From assembly GCA_900752445.1 (NCBI GenBank), contig CAADVN010000224.1, positions 1 through 19,844 on the forward strand: DNA of 19,844 bases, given 5' to 3'. This DNA comes from an uncultured Oscillospiraceae bacterium. GTDB lineage: Bacteria; Bacillota; Clostridia; Oscillospirales; Oscillospiraceae. Every line of letters begins with the position of its first letter. Positions within the stretch are counted from its first letter, which is position 1. Of the stretch, positions 7,901-15,452 are shown piece by piece. The translations under genes were made by a program, and so were the position numbers. The notes beneath the pieces are model-generated. The model searched no databases and was not told the origin of the DNA. It saw nothing but the letters and a program-made list of their open reading frames with translations.

Positions 7901-8238
7901 CCGTTAAAGGTGCCGGTGTAGCTGCCGCTGACGTTGCAGATAGCCGTCCAACGGTGCAGGCTGTCGGCGTCGCTGACGAGCTCTCCGCTCTCAGTCAGCA
8001 CCCGCTTGTTGACGGTGATCTCATCTACCAGCATGGCGCAGGCGTCATAGTGGCCGGCGTTCACATGCTGCGCGAACCAGTAGAGCTTCTCCGCGGTACT
8101 TATCTGGTAGGGGTTGGCCGCCGTACCGTCGCCGTCCATGGGCTGTTCCGGTTCGATTCCATCCGCCGCTGCGCCGGCGATGAGCAGCGCACAGACGAAC
8201 GTGACCAGCAGCGCCAGTCTGAACAGTTTCTTTTTCAT
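4999..8238 (-). CDS. Secreted GLUG-repeat surface protein with InlB repeat and C-terminal SLH domains
   Basis: Predicted cell-surface protein of 1079 residues. It begins MKKKLFR, a hydrophobic stretch and an Ala-rich end, a clear Sec signal peptide cut near residue 26. Two homologous modules follow, each opening with a YxI-A-LYWFAQ segment and closing with QFASGEVTWLLN and GPWRQ. Module 1 (about residues 35-480) has nine GLUG-like repeats and module 2 (about 500-770) has five, with unit consensus GGVCGxNSGTITNCYNTGSVSG. Nearly every unit carries two cysteines. An InlB/Listeria-Bacteroides-type repeat (about 843-900, ending FTAVW) precedes three SLH domains (about 916-1079, with FTDVPEGAWYYDAV and LTRAMFWTILARA), which normally bind secondary cell-wall polymer. 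The ATG at 8238 was chosen because GGAGG lies 8 bases upstream; an in-frame ATG at 8253 overlaps that site. Role in adhesion or wall architecture is inferred only. Confidence 0.93.
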   Translation of the reverse strand: MKKKLFRLALLVTFVCALLIAGAAADGIEPEQPMDGDGTAANPYQISTAEKLYWFAQHVNAGHYDACAMLVDEITVNKRVLTESGELVSDADSLHRWTAICNVSGSYTGTFNGNGHTISGLYCVGTYAEYIGLFGRVGNGGVVKDVIIEDSYVEGVNSAAGVCNQNAGEMNKCSFSGIVKTSATGAPSVGGVCAVNSGKIIQCESSAAVTSRGNYGRAGGVCGENSGTVSYCYNTGSVTNNNGDDNLGGVCGQNSGTIENCYNTGSVSGYGYNGTASGSTTGGVCGNNSGSITNCYNTGNVHESLYTGGVCGNNWGSITSSYNTGSVAAGTIGYAGGVCGANSSTVTHCYNTGSVSGLSDAHVGGVCGANNSTVESCYNTGTVTYSGDYYNRDHGGGVCGSNNRGTVINCYWLDTAYDIAFSNGSGDATEKTAEQFASGEVTWLLNGESTDGPWRQNLGVAKLPSLSPYQNVVVKEGDSYKNSNFSIGNGSGDGPANVNGTYLIASAAELYWFAQQVKDGDNDANAVLMADIDLGGSSNVWTPICGYTGTFDGQGYTIRGLYFEGDHNSVTYNAGLFATVNEGGRVKNVKVEGEITIVSAGAAGGGICGNNNGTIENCSFSGSISGSSNAGGVCGANSSTVTHCYNTGSISGSNVGGVCGENSGTITNCCSSGSISGSSNVGGVCGYNSGTITNCCSSGSISGSNVGGVCGKNSGTITNCYWLEGTADAGIGNGSGTATNVEAKTAKQFASGEVTWLLNDGNGPWRQDLGTDEYPVLNAAHSEVFRIYIDDVVKYINPDSASLTAPGPGKAYFDQDYNYIDPAACEFTDGMHIYLGDALAVRFVYGDGTSLTKIVAEDIGSVVLPAAPSKPGCIFMGWRSGDMTYEPGDEVGLYGDTTFTAVWANMPDIKPEEPDEGLPFTDVPEGAWYYDAVKQVYEAGLMNGVTDTLFDPDGTLTRAMFWTILARASGVDTDGGATWYAVAQQWAIDNGVSDGADAMGALTREQLVTMLWRLNGEPVVNYLITAPDAADISSWALEAMRWAASTGLIEGDDAGALTPAATCTRAQAATFLVRYLSVT
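6126..6255 (-). repeat. Exact 52-bp direct repeat, 78-bp period, in GLUG array 2
   Basis: 6126-6177 and 6204-6255 are identical over 52 bases, with a period of 78 bases (26 codons), so the frame is kept. They encode two consecutive GLUG units containing TNCCSSGSISGS, in which the usual Tyr-Asn after the Cys is replaced by Cys-Ser. This suggests recent unit duplication. Confidence 0.85.
6292..7238 (-). repeat. Exact 62-bp direct repeat shared by the two GLUG arrays
   Basis: 6292-6353 and 7177-7238 are identical over 62 bases. The copies lie 885 bases apart, an exact multiple of three (295 codons). Both encode a GGVCGANSSTVTHCYNTGS unit. Identity at the DNA level, including third positions, points to gene conversion or duplication between arrays rather than protein-level conservation alone. 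Confidence 0.85.
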
Positions 8239-8324
8239 TATGTCAACCTCCATTCGCGTAGGTCAATAGGCGGCCCGCGTTGTGCGGCAATACCCAGACT
8301 GTACACACAGCCTGGCACACATTG

Positions 8325-8353
8325 ATTTTACACTATATACTTCTGCGGCGCAA
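8325..8353 (-). promoter_or_regulatory. Candidate promoter for the GLUG/SLH gene
   Basis: On the minus strand, TTGCGC (8353-8348), a 17-base spacer and TAAAAT (8330-8325). The -10 is good and the -35 is weak. The leader to the ATG at 8238 would be about 80 bases. The -35 lies inside the hairpin that follows the transporter gene. Confidence 0.4.
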
Positions 8354-8373
8354 GAATAAACCTGCCGCGCCGC
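8345..8373 (-). terminator. Hairpin just after the sugar symporter gene, possible weak terminator
   Basis: GCGGCGC (8345-8351) pairs perfectly with GCGCCGC (8367-8373) across a 15-base loop, directly after the transporter stop codon (8377-8375). No U-run follows on the minus strand, so termination would be inefficient; some read-through into the GLUG/SLH gene is possible. Confidence 0.35.
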
Positions 8374-8374
8374 G

Positions 8375-9736
8375 TCAGTCCTTTATGTCCCCGCGCGCTT
8401 TCAGGTCCGCCACTATCTGCGAATACAGCTTCTCGTCTATCCTGTACTTCGCGCGGTAGATGAAGTAGCCCACGATTATCATAACGAGCGGGATGGCCAG
8501 CATCGACATTTTGAGCGTCATCTGCCCCGCCGCGTCGATGGCCTCCGCCGCCGTGTCGCCCGTCTTGATGCCGCAGATGACCAGCGTCACGCTGATGATG
8601 CCCGTCGAGAGCGCGCCGCCTATCTTGTTTATGAGCGGCTGGATGGAGAAGGTGATGCTGTCGTTGCGCTTGCCCAGCTTCCACTGGCCGTACTCGATGG
8701 TGTCCGCCAAAAACATCAGCATCAGCAGCTGTATGAATGCCTGGCCCACGAACACGATGACGCCCGCCGCCGCGATGAGGTATATGCTCCGCTCCGCGAA
8801 GAAGAACACCACGTAGCCCGCCGTCAGCAGCGCCGTCGCAAAGGTATAGAGCTGCTTCCTGCTGTGCCGCTTCGAGAACGCCGGGAACACCGCCAGCGCC
8901 GCCAGCTGCGACACGCCTACCACCGCCGCAAGGATGGCGTACATGCCCTTGTCCCCGAACACGTACTGCATATAGTACATGGCAAAGCCCGTTGTCGTGC
9001 AGTAGCCCACCATGAAGAGCGCCATGGACAGCGTCGTCCACATGAGCTGGTCGTTTTTGAACAGCACGGAGAACATCTGCCTGAGGCTCGTGCCCTCCTC
9101 CTGCTTGAACCGGCCCTTGTCCTCCTTCACGCCGAAGAGCGTGAAGCACTGGAAGCCCAGCATGGCCAGCGTCACGGCCACGGCCACGATGAACCAGCCG
9201 CGCGGGGTGTTGCCCATGGCCGTCGTCACCGGCTCCCAGGCCACCATGATGGCAAACATGCCCACGTTCGCGCAAATGCGCGCAAAAGCGCCCATGTTCT
9301 CCCGCGTCTTCTGCTCCATCGACAGCGAGGGCAGCATCGACCAGTACGCGATGTCGTTCACGCCGTAGGTGATATCCCAGAGTATGTACGCAAGCCCGAA
9401 CACGACGACGAACCAGTAGCTCTTGAGCCCGAAGTCCGCGAACAGGACGAGGAAGAACACGCTGCTCGTCACCGCGCCTATGAGCATGGGCGGCTTGTAC
9501 TTGCCCCAGGGGCTCTTGATGTTGTCTATAATGAGGCCCGTTATGGGGTCGTTGAGCGCGTCGAGTATCCGCAGCACCGTCAGGACCAGGCTCGCCGCCG
9601 CGAAGACGCCCACGGGCAGGGAGAGCACGTTCGACAGGTAGTACAAGAGCGCGTTCGCCTCGAAGGCATAGAACATGTCCCGGCCCACGGTGCCCAGGCC
9701 GAAGAAGTATTTATTCCGCTTTTCCAGCTTTGTCAA
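8375..9736 (-). CDS. GPH-family (MelB-like) glycoside:cation symporter
   Basis: Membrane transporter of the glycoside-pentoside-hexuronide:cation family in the major facilitator superfamily, expected to bring oligosaccharides or glycosides in with Na+ or H+. The 453 residues give a pattern of about 12 hydrophobic segments. The family hallmark lies after the first two helices: RILDALNDPITGLIIDNI followed by SPWGKYKP, with the aspartates that form the cation/sugar site in MelB relatives. The start is TTG at 9736, one base after the pepT stop; no ATG is available before the first conserved helix, and AGGGG lies about 10 bases upstream. It is the last gene of the bgl-gal-pepT operon, so its cargo is probably an alpha-galactoside or beta-glucoside. 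Exact substrate is not readable from sequence. Confidence 0.93.
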   Translation of the reverse strand: MTKLEKRNKYFFGLGTVGRDMFYAFEANALLYYLSNVLSLPVGVFAAASLVLTVLRILDALNDPITGLIIDNIKSPWGKYKPPMLIGAVTSSVFFLVLFADFGLKSYWFVVVFGLAYILWDITYGVNDIAYWSMLPSLSMEQKTRENMGAFARICANVGMFAIMVAWEPVTTAMGNTPRGWFIVAVAVTLAMLGFQCFTLFGVKEDKGRFKQEEGTSLRQMFSVLFKNDQLMWTTLSMALFMVGYCTTTGFAMYYMQYVFGDKGMYAILAAVVGVSQLAALAVFPAFSKRHSRKQLYTFATALLTAGYVVFFFAERSIYLIAAAGVIVFVGQAFIQLLMLMFLADTIEYGQWKLGKRNDSITFSIQPLINKIGGALSTGIISVTLVICGIKTGDTAAEAIDAAGQMTLKMSMLAIPLVMIIVGYFIYRAKYRIDEKLYSQIVADLKARGDIKD

Positions 9737-9737
9737 C

Positions 9738-10964
9738 TCACTTACCCCTCTCGGCGTAGATTTCGACTATCCGCCTCACTATCTCGACGCACTTGTCCAT
9801 GCCCTCGACGGTGATGTGCTCATACGGCCCGTGGAAGGCGTAGCCGCCGGTGCCGAGGTTCGGGCAGGGCAGGCCTTCCCAGGAGAGCTGGGCGCCGTCC
9901 GTGCCGCCGCGTATCGGGGCGCGTATGGGCTCCACGCCCGCCGCCTGTGAGGCCAGCACGGCGTTCTCGACGAGGTGCATGTGCTCCGGCTCTATCTTCT
10001 CCGCCATGTTGCGGTACTGCTCGCGGAAGGACACGTTCACCGTGCCGGCGCCGTAGCGCTCGTTGAGCGTCTTGGCGATGTGCTCCATCATCTCGCGGCG
10101 CAGCTCGTGCTTGCCCCTGTCATGGTCGCGCAGGATATAGCGCAGCTCCGCGCGCTCCGCCGTCCCGGCGATGGCCGTCAGGTGGAAGAAGCCCTCATAT
10201 CCCTCCGTATGCCTCGGCGTGTCGCAGGCCGGCAGGCAGGCGTTGAACTCCGTCGCCACCTGCGCCGCGTTCACCATGACGTTCTTCGCGCTGCCCGGGT
10301 GCACGTTCACGCCCGTTATGTGCACGACCACCGAGCTGGCGTTGAAGGTCTCGTACACGACCTCGCCCTCAGGGCCGCCGTCGAGCGTATAGGCGTACTT
10401 CGCGCCGAGCTTCGGTATGTCGAAGTTCGCCGTGCCGCAGCCGACCTCCTCGTCCGGCGTGAAGCACACGGCGATGCGCCCGTGCGGCGTGCCGTCGCGC
10501 TGAAGCTCCTCCACGAGCGTCATTATCTCCGCGATGCCCGCCTTGTCGTCCGCGCCCAGCAGCGTGTCCCCGCTCGTCGTTATGAGCGTGCGGCCCTTGA
10601 GCCGGGGCAGGTGCGGGAAACGCTTCACGCTCAGCGTACGGCCCGCGCCGAGCTCCACGTCCTCGCCGTCGTAGTTTTCGATGATGCGCGGCTTGACATT
10701 CTCGCCCGAGAAGTCCGGCGACGTGTCCATATGCGCGATGAAGCCCAGGCAGGGCGCGTCCTCGCAGCCCGGCGTCGCCTCCAGGTGCCCGTACACATAG
10801 CAGCTGTCCGTCAGCTCCGCGTCGGCGATGCCCAGCTCGCGCAGCTCGTCCACCAGTATGCGCGCAAGGTCGAACTGCTGCTCCGTCGAGGGCGAACGGC
10901 CTATGCCCTCCTCGCTCGCCGTGCTCACCTTGGCGTATCTTATAAGTCTTTCATATGCTTTCAT
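9738..10964 (-). CDS. pepT: Peptidase T (tripeptide aminopeptidase, M20B)
   Basis: Cytoplasmic di-zinc aminopeptidase that removes the N-terminal residue of tripeptides. It is full length at 408 residues. The catalytic and metal residues of E. coli PepT are found at almost the same numbers: H78 and D80 in AHMDTSPDFSG, D140 in GADDKAG, E172/E173 in TPDEEVGCG, D195 in TLDGGPEGE, and the late His in GYAFHGPYEH. Its ATG overlaps the GH36 stop as ATGA, and the transporter TTG follows its stop after one base, so it is embedded in a glycoside operon. A peptidase here could trim glycopeptides after deglycosylation, or may be simple housekeeping; the sequence does not decide. Confidence 0.96.
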   Translation of the reverse strand: MKAYERLIRYAKVSTASEEGIGRSPSTEQQFDLARILVDELRELGIADAELTDSCYVYGHLEATPGCEDAPCLGFIAHMDTSPDFSGENVKPRIIENYDGEDVELGAGRTLSVKRFPHLPRLKGRTLITTSGDTLLGADDKAGIAEIMTLVEELQRDGTPHGRIAVCFTPDEEVGCGTANFDIPKLGAKYAYTLDGGPEGEVVYETFNASSVVVHITGVNVHPGSAKNVMVNAAQVATEFNACLPACDTPRHTEGYEGFFHLTAIAGTAERAELRYILRDHDRGKHELRREMMEHIAKTLNERYGAGTVNVSFREQYRNMAEKIEPEHMHLVENAVLASQAAGVEPIRAPIRGGTDGAQLSWEGLPCPNLGTGGYAFHGPYEHITVEGMDKCVEIVRRIVEIYAERGK

Positions 10965-13288
10965 TTTGCCTTTCCCACCCTTTTTATGAGATATATGTCC
11001 GAGCCGAAATCGCCCGGCAGCCTGATTTCCTTGTCATAGCCCGTGCCCAGAAACAGGCTCTCCAGCCTGATCCCGTCCATGAGCGCCGCGCCCGAGGCCC
11101 GGTACCGCTCCGGGGCCTGCCTTAGCCCCGTGAGCCTGTCCGCCGTGCGCATGAGCGCTCCGTCCGGCCTCAGCCTCACCGGCAGCGCGTGCTTTATGAG
11201 CGCGCCGAAGTCCGATATCCGCATGAGCGGCGGCAGGCTCTCGACCTCGTACATCGCCCCGGGCTCCAGCCCGGCGCAGGGCAGCTTCTGGGACGCCGGC
11301 GCGGCGTGCATGAGCCGCCGGAACACGCCCGTCACGGCCTCCGAGCCGTCCTGCGCCACGCAGGAGAAGCCCTCGAGCCCGTCCGGCAGCGTGAAACGGT
11401 AAAAGCGCCCGTATTGCAGCGTGCGCCGGTGCTTTTTATAAAACTCCGTCTGCCTGCGCGCCTCGCCCAGCTCCGCCGGCGTCAGCTCGCGCAGGTCCAG
11501 CTCCCAGCCCAGGCAGCCGAAGCAGGACACGGCAAAGCGCGTGCCCATGGGCGTGCTCCTGAGCGTCTGCGCGTTCGGGCAGGCCGAGACATGCGCGCCC
11601 ATCGCCGAGAGCGGATAGAGGTACGACAGCCCCTTTTGTATGTCCAGCCGCTCCACCGCGTCCGTGTCGTCCGAGGCCCAGACCTGCGGCGAGAAGCAGA
11701 GCATACCGAGGTCGAACCTGTTGCCGCCCGAGGCGCAGCTCTCGAGCAGCACCCGCGGCCTTGCGTCAAAAATGCGGCGCAGCACCTCGCACAGGCCCAG
11801 TATATACCTGTGCATGAACGCGCCGTCCACGCCCGCGAGCTGGCGGTTCATGTCCCATTTTACATAGCTTATCTCCGCCCCGTCAAGCAGCTGCGAGACC
11901 GAATCGACGATGTAGTCGCGCACCTCGGGCCGCGTGAGGTCGAGCAGCAGCTCGTTACGCTGGTACACCGGCGCGCGCCCCGGCTCGGTTATCGCCCAGT
12001 CCGGGTGCGCCTCGTATAGCCGGCTCTTCGGGTTCACCGCCTCGGGCTCCACCCAGATGCCGAAGTCGAGGCCGAGCCTTCGCACGGCCTTCGCCAGGCC
12101 CGCGACGCCCCGCGGCAGCTTCTCCTCGTCCGGCGCGTAGTCGCCGAGGCCAGCCGTATCGTCGTTTCGGCCCTCGAACCAGCCGTCGTCCATGACAAAG
12201 AGCTCCGCGCCTATGGCCTTCGCCCGCCGCGCGAGGGCCAGGAGCCGCCGCTCGTCAAAGTCGAACATGAAGCCCTCCCAGGCGTTCACCAGCACGGGCC
12301 GCTCGCGTCCCGCCCAGGGCCCGCGCACGATGTGCCGGTTCACAAACACGTGCATCGCCCGGCTCAGGCCGCCGAAGCCCTCGGACGAGAAGCAGAGCAC
12401 CGCCTCAGGCGTCTCGAAGCCCTCGCCCGCCCCAAGCGGCCAGTCGAAGCGCTCCGGGTTTATGCCGCCCATGACCCGCACCGAGCCGCGCGCGTCGGCG
12501 AAGACGACGCTCCGGTGCCCGCCGCTGTACACCAGGTTGAAGCCCCAGACCCGGCCCCGCTCCTCCGATGCGCCCCGCTCCGAGAGCAGGAAGCCCGGGT
12601 TCGCCCGATTCGACGAAAAGCCCGTGCGGCTCGTGATCACCTCTTCGCCCCTGACGAGGCGGCGGCTCATGTGCGCCTCGCGTATCCAGCCGCCCGTGAA
12701 AGTCGTGAGCTCCAGCTCGCCCTCGGCGAGGTCCAGGCTGTAGCTCATGAGCTGTTTTAAGTTTACATAACCTTTCAGGCAGCGCAGCTCCGCGCGCCGC
12801 GTTATGACGTCCGCGCCCGGGTAAACGGTATAATAAAGCCGCAGCTCCAGGCCCGCGGCCGCGTCTTGCAGCGTGACGATGAGGGTCATGTCCCCGCCGT
12901 AGGCCGTGGGCAGGCCGCAGGACATGGGCACGCAGCCCTCGCGCAGCTCGTGGTTTACATAAGTAAAATCCGTCGTCCAGGAGCCGGCCTCGCCGACGAG
13001 CTCTGTGGGCGAGGGGCGGTAGTCTCCCCTGCCCGCGCCCGACCACTCCACGGGCAGCGTGTCGAGGCAGTACGCCGCGCCGGCGCCGGGATAGGGCATC
13101 GAGTCGCCGTAGGGCATGGTGCGCTTTAGCGCGAGCGCCCCGGCGTCCGCGTCTGTGACCCGCGCCCCGTAGTGCAGGTGCTCGAGCTGGCCCTGCGGCG
13201 TCACACGGAACATGTATGAGCTGTGCTCCGTCCGCAGATGGAACAGCCCCTTATCGTACGTTATAGACCTGCGGCGCGACATATTCAT
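10961..13288 (-). CDS. Alpha-galactosidase, GH36
   Basis: Retaining alpha-galactosidase that hydrolyses terminal alpha-1,6-galactose from melibiose and raffinose-family sugars. The 775 residues cover the N-terminal beta-sandwich (SITYDKGLFHLRTEHSSYMF), the TIM barrel and the C-terminal sheet. Catalytic motifs are YVKWDMNR with the nucleophile D479 and ASDDTDAVERL with the acid/base aspartate in 540-543. WVEPEAVNP and LLESCASGGNRFD, both diagnostic of GH36, are also present. No signal peptide, so it acts on imported substrate. The ATG at 13288 has AGGAG 7 bases upstream and lies inside the last codons of the GH1 gene (38-base overlap); an ATG two codons later is possible. Its stop overlaps pepT. 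Confidence 0.95.
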   Translation of the reverse strand: MNMSRRRSITYDKGLFHLRTEHSSYMFRVTPQGQLEHLHYGARVTDADAGALALKRTMPYGDSMPYPGAGAAYCLDTLPVEWSGAGRGDYRPSPTELVGEAGSWTTDFTYVNHELREGCVPMSCGLPTAYGGDMTLIVTLQDAAAGLELRLYYTVYPGADVITRRAELRCLKGYVNLKQLMSYSLDLAEGELELTTFTGGWIREAHMSRRLVRGEEVITSRTGFSSNRANPGFLLSERGASEERGRVWGFNLVYSGGHRSVVFADARGSVRVMGGINPERFDWPLGAGEGFETPEAVLCFSSEGFGGLSRAMHVFVNRHIVRGPWAGRERPVLVNAWEGFMFDFDERRLLALARRAKAIGAELFVMDDGWFEGRNDDTAGLGDYAPDEEKLPRGVAGLAKAVRRLGLDFGIWVEPEAVNPKSRLYEAHPDWAITEPGRAPVYQRNELLLDLTRPEVRDYIVDSVSQLLDGAEISYVKWDMNRQLAGVDGAFMHRYILGLCEVLRRIFDARPRVLLESCASGGNRFDLGMLCFSPQVWASDDTDAVERLDIQKGLSYLYPLSAMGAHVSACPNAQTLRSTPMGTRFAVSCFGCLGWELDLRELTPAELGEARRQTEFYKKHRRTLQYGRFYRFTLPDGLEGFSCVAQDGSEAVTGVFRRLMHAAPASQKLPCAGLEPGAMYEVESLPPLMRISDFGALIKHALPVRLRPDGALMRTADRLTGLRQAPERYRASGAALMDGIRLESLFLGTGYDKEIRLPGDFGSDIYLIKRVGKAK

Positions 13289-14489
13289 CGTACATCTCCT
13301 GCGTTACCCCGCCGTTTTGTATGAGCTCGGCGTAGAATTCCCCGCTGCGCTTGACCCTGCGCCCCTGCGTCGCGTAGTCCGTGTGCACAAGGCCGAAGCG
13401 GGCCGAATTGCCCTCTATCCACTCAAAATTGTCGCAGAAGCACCAGTGGTAGTACCGCTCCGCCCCGCCTCTCACGGCGGCCCGCACGTGCTCATAGATA
13501 TACCGGCAGCGGAAGGCGTCCTCATTGTCACAGGTGCCGTTTTCTGTTATGTAAACCGGCCCGCCGTATCTGCTGCGCAGCTCACGGCAGAGCTTTTCCA
13601 AGCCCTCGGGGTAGATCTCCCAGCCGAGGTCGTTGCGCGGCGAGCCCTTGCGCACGCCGTCGGCGAGGCCGGAGCAGGTGGAGCGGGTGTAGTAGTTTAT
13701 GCCGATATAGTCATAGTACCGCCCCCTGCCCGAGGGCCCGCGCAGCATGGCGCGGGTCATGGCGGTCTGGAAGAGGTATTCCGAGGCCCTCGCCGCCGCC
13801 CTGTGCGCGGGATTTTTCGCGTCCTCAGGCGCGAAGACGCGCAGGTGGTTTGCAAAGCTGACCCTCGCGTCGGGCACGAGGCGGTGTATGAGCTCATAGG
13901 CCTCGACATGGCAGGGCGTGAGCGCGGCCATGACCTGCAGGGCCGCGGGTATCGAGCGCCGCCCCGGCGGCCAGTCGCCGTTCATGTAACCGTTCACGGC
14001 GTAGACGTTCGGCTCGTTGAGGGTTATCCAGCAATCGACCCAGGGCGCGAGCCTCGGGACAATGTACTCCACGTACTCGAGGAAGGCGAGCTTCGCCCCG
14101 CGCGCGAGAAAGCCGCCCGAACGCTCGAACCACAGGGGGTTCGAGAAGTGCCAGAGCGTGACCATGGGCTTTATGCCCCTCTCGGACAGGTATTTGAGCT
14201 CCTCGGCGTAGTGCTGCACGGCGCTCTCGTCGAAGACGCCGCGCTCCGGCTCTATGCGGCTCCACTCGAGCCCGAGCCTACAGCACTGCAGGCCCATATC
14301 GGCCATGAGCTGCGCGTCCTCGCGCCAGCGCTCCCAGTGCATGGTGGCGACGGACGGGTCGGAGCCGTCCTTTATATTGCCCCTGCGGTACCAGTCGTAC
14401 CAGTTGTTGTTCCTGTCTCCGCCCTCGACCTGCGTGGCCGCGCTGGACGCGCCCAGCAGCATGCCGCCGAGCGAAAAGGCCTCAGCCAT
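13251..14489 (-). CDS. Beta-glucosidase/6-phospho-beta-glucosidase family, GH1
   Basis: Retaining GH1 glycosidase of 412 residues, slightly shorter than the usual 440-480. Acid/base E159 is in TLNEPN and nucleophile E316 in YITENG; CDNFEWIEG and RFGLVHTDY complete the family signature near the C-terminus, and QVEGG lies near residue 20. There is no signal peptide. The neighbouring transporter is a GPH symporter, not a PTS, which favours non-phosphorylated beta-glucosides or galactosides, but specificity is not certain. The ATG at 14489 has AAGGAGG 8 bases upstream; an in-frame ATG at 14516 falls within the promoter -10 and is unlikely. It is the first gene of the four-gene operon. Confidence 0.94.
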   Translation of the reverse strand: MAEAFSLGGMLLGASSAATQVEGGDRNNNWYDWYRRGNIKDGSDPSVATMHWERWREDAQLMADMGLQCCRLGLEWSRIEPERGVFDESAVQHYAEELKYLSERGIKPMVTLWHFSNPLWFERSGGFLARGAKLAFLEYVEYIVPRLAPWVDCWITLNEPNVYAVNGYMNGDWPPGRRSIPAALQVMAALTPCHVEAYELIHRLVPDARVSFANHLRVFAPEDAKNPAHRAAARASEYLFQTAMTRAMLRGPSGRGRYYDYIGINYYTRSTCSGLADGVRKGSPRNDLGWEIYPEGLEKLCRELRSRYGGPVYITENGTCDNEDAFRCRYIYEHVRAAVRGGAERYYHWCFCDNFEWIEGNSARFGLVHTDYATQGRRVKRSGEFYAELIQNGGVTQEMYDEYVAPQVYNVR

Positions 14490-14511
14490 GCTCCCCGCCT
14501 CCTTTTTTACC

Positions 14512-14538
14512 ATCATAGCACACCCGCCGCCTTTTCAA
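14512..14538 (-). promoter_or_regulatory. Extended -10 promoter of the glycosidase operon
   Basis: Minus-strand TGCTATGAT is an extended -10 (TATGAT at 14517-14512) with TTGAAA (14538-14533) 15 bases upstream. The spacing is short, as tolerated with an extended -10. The transcript would start about 20 bases before the GH1 ATG and just include the AAGGAGG site. It lies downstream of the regulator's terminator, so the operon is probably transcribed on its own. Confidence 0.55.
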
Positions 14539-14572
14539 AAGACGCTTTTTTCTTCGCGCGGGCACAAAAATA

Positions 14573-14598
14573 CCGGGCCGGCGTTTCCACCGGCCCGG
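14573..14598 (-). terminator. Intrinsic terminator after the Crp/Fnr regulator gene
   Basis: CCGGGCCGG (14573-14581) and CCGGCCCGG (14590-14598) form a perfect 9-bp GC stem with an 8-base loop. On the minus strand it is followed by TATTTTTG. It lies about 85 bases after the regulator stop and separates it from the glycosidase operon. Confidence 0.8.
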
Positions 14599-14683
14599 GC
14601 CGTCTTATTCTGCCTGCAGGGCCTCAGCCGACGCGCGGCGTATTAGATTTTAAAACATATCGCGCCGCCGTTCGCCGCGCAGC

Positions 14684-15373
14684 TCAAGAACTCACCTCCA
14701 AGCTTGCCATCTCCGCAAGCGCCGCCCGGTCGAGTACGTAGAGCCGCCGCTTTTTTATGTCAACTATGCCCTGGGCCTTCAGCTTCTCGCACACCCTCGC
14801 GACCTGCACGCGCGAGGCGCCTATCGCCGAGGCCAGCTCCTGCTGCGAAAAGGGCAGGAAGCCAAAGCGCGCGTAGTCCTCGCTGAGCACATACAGCCCG
14901 ATAAAATTCGCCAGCTTGTTGAGCACCGAGTTGCTGCTCTGCGACTCGGCGTCGAGGCACATGAGCTTGAGTACGTCGGAATAATATACCATAACGTCTT
15001 CTGCGAAGGCGGAGCTCAGCCCCATGAGGCGCGACATGTCCGCGAGCGTGAGCGGCACCGCGCGCAGCGTGGTGAGCGCCGTTATGGTCACGGAGACGCA
15101 GGCGTCATGGCGCAGCGCGTCCATGCAGCAGATGGTGTTCTGCCGGAGGTAGCCGAGCGTGCGCTCATAGCCGTATACGTTCACCACGCTCGCGCGCGCC
15201 GTGCCCTCCAGGATAAAGTACACCTGCGGCGAGGGCGTGCCTCCGCGGCTGAGCTGCTGCCCCTTCCTGAAGCGCCGCCGCTCCGGCACCTCGCTCATGG
15301 TCAGCCCGCGGTGCGCCTTCAGGTTGTCGGTGAGCACAAATTCCGGCGCGGTGTTGATTTTATGTCCTTCCAT
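14684..15373 (-). CDS. Crp/Fnr-family transcriptional regulator
   Basis: Predicted DNA-binding dimer of 229 residues. Residues about 28-120 form the effector (cupin-like) domain (FRKGQQLSRGG, VYFILEGTARASV), then a long dimerisation helix, then a winged helix-turn-helix at 175-202 (FSQQELASAIGASRVQVAR). The cAMP phosphate-binding RSA motif of CRP and the N-terminal Fe-S cysteines of FNR are absent, so the signal is unknown; C82-C83 are adjacent and could be redox-active. In the recognition helix the CRP residues R180 and R185 are kept (R188, R193), but E181 is replaced by V189. The ATG at 15373 was chosen because GGAGG lies 5 bases upstream; an in-frame TTG at 15385 overlaps that site. The gene is divergent from the ene-reductase, whose regulation is its most likely role. 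Confidence 0.9.
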   Translation of the reverse strand: MEGHKINTAPEFVLTDNLKAHRGLTMSEVPERRRFRKGQQLSRGGTPSPQVYFILEGTARASVVNVYGYERTLGYLRQNTICCMDALRHDACVSVTITALTTLRAVPLTLADMSRLMGLSSAFAEDVMVYYSDVLKLMCLDAESQSSNSVLNKLANFIGLYVLSEDYARFGFLPFSQQELASAIGASRVQVARVCEKLKAQGIVDIKKRRLYVLDRAALAEMASLEVSS

Positions 15374-15403
15374 GGCGGCCTCCAAAAAATCCTTTTTTAC
15401 TGT

Positions 15404-15432
15404 ATCATACGATATCGTTTATTTATTGTCAA
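15404..15432 (-). promoter_or_regulatory. Strong promoter of the Crp/Fnr regulator gene
   Basis: On the minus strand, a perfect TTGACA (15432-15427), a 17-base spacer and TATGAT (15409-15404), 5/6 to consensus. Transcription is predicted to start near 15397, about 24 bases before the ATG. The GGTTAA dyad is centred about 62-64 bases upstream of this start. Confidence 0.75.
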
Positions 15433-15452
15433 TGCCTTATACTGCACTTGGT

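Noticed and set aside
5743..8325. Ala/His/Val-rich repetitive plus-strand frames opposite the GLUG gene, and a Cys/Arg/Ser-rich frame at 7245-7640
   Set aside because: Periodicity is inherited from the GLUG repeats on the minus strand, which have a signal peptide, SLH domains and a ribosome binding site; the plus frames have none of these.
14490..14683. Possible small gene between the regulator and the glycosidase operon
   Set aside because: The stretch holds the regulator's terminator and the operon promoter; no open frame with a ribosome binding site was seen.
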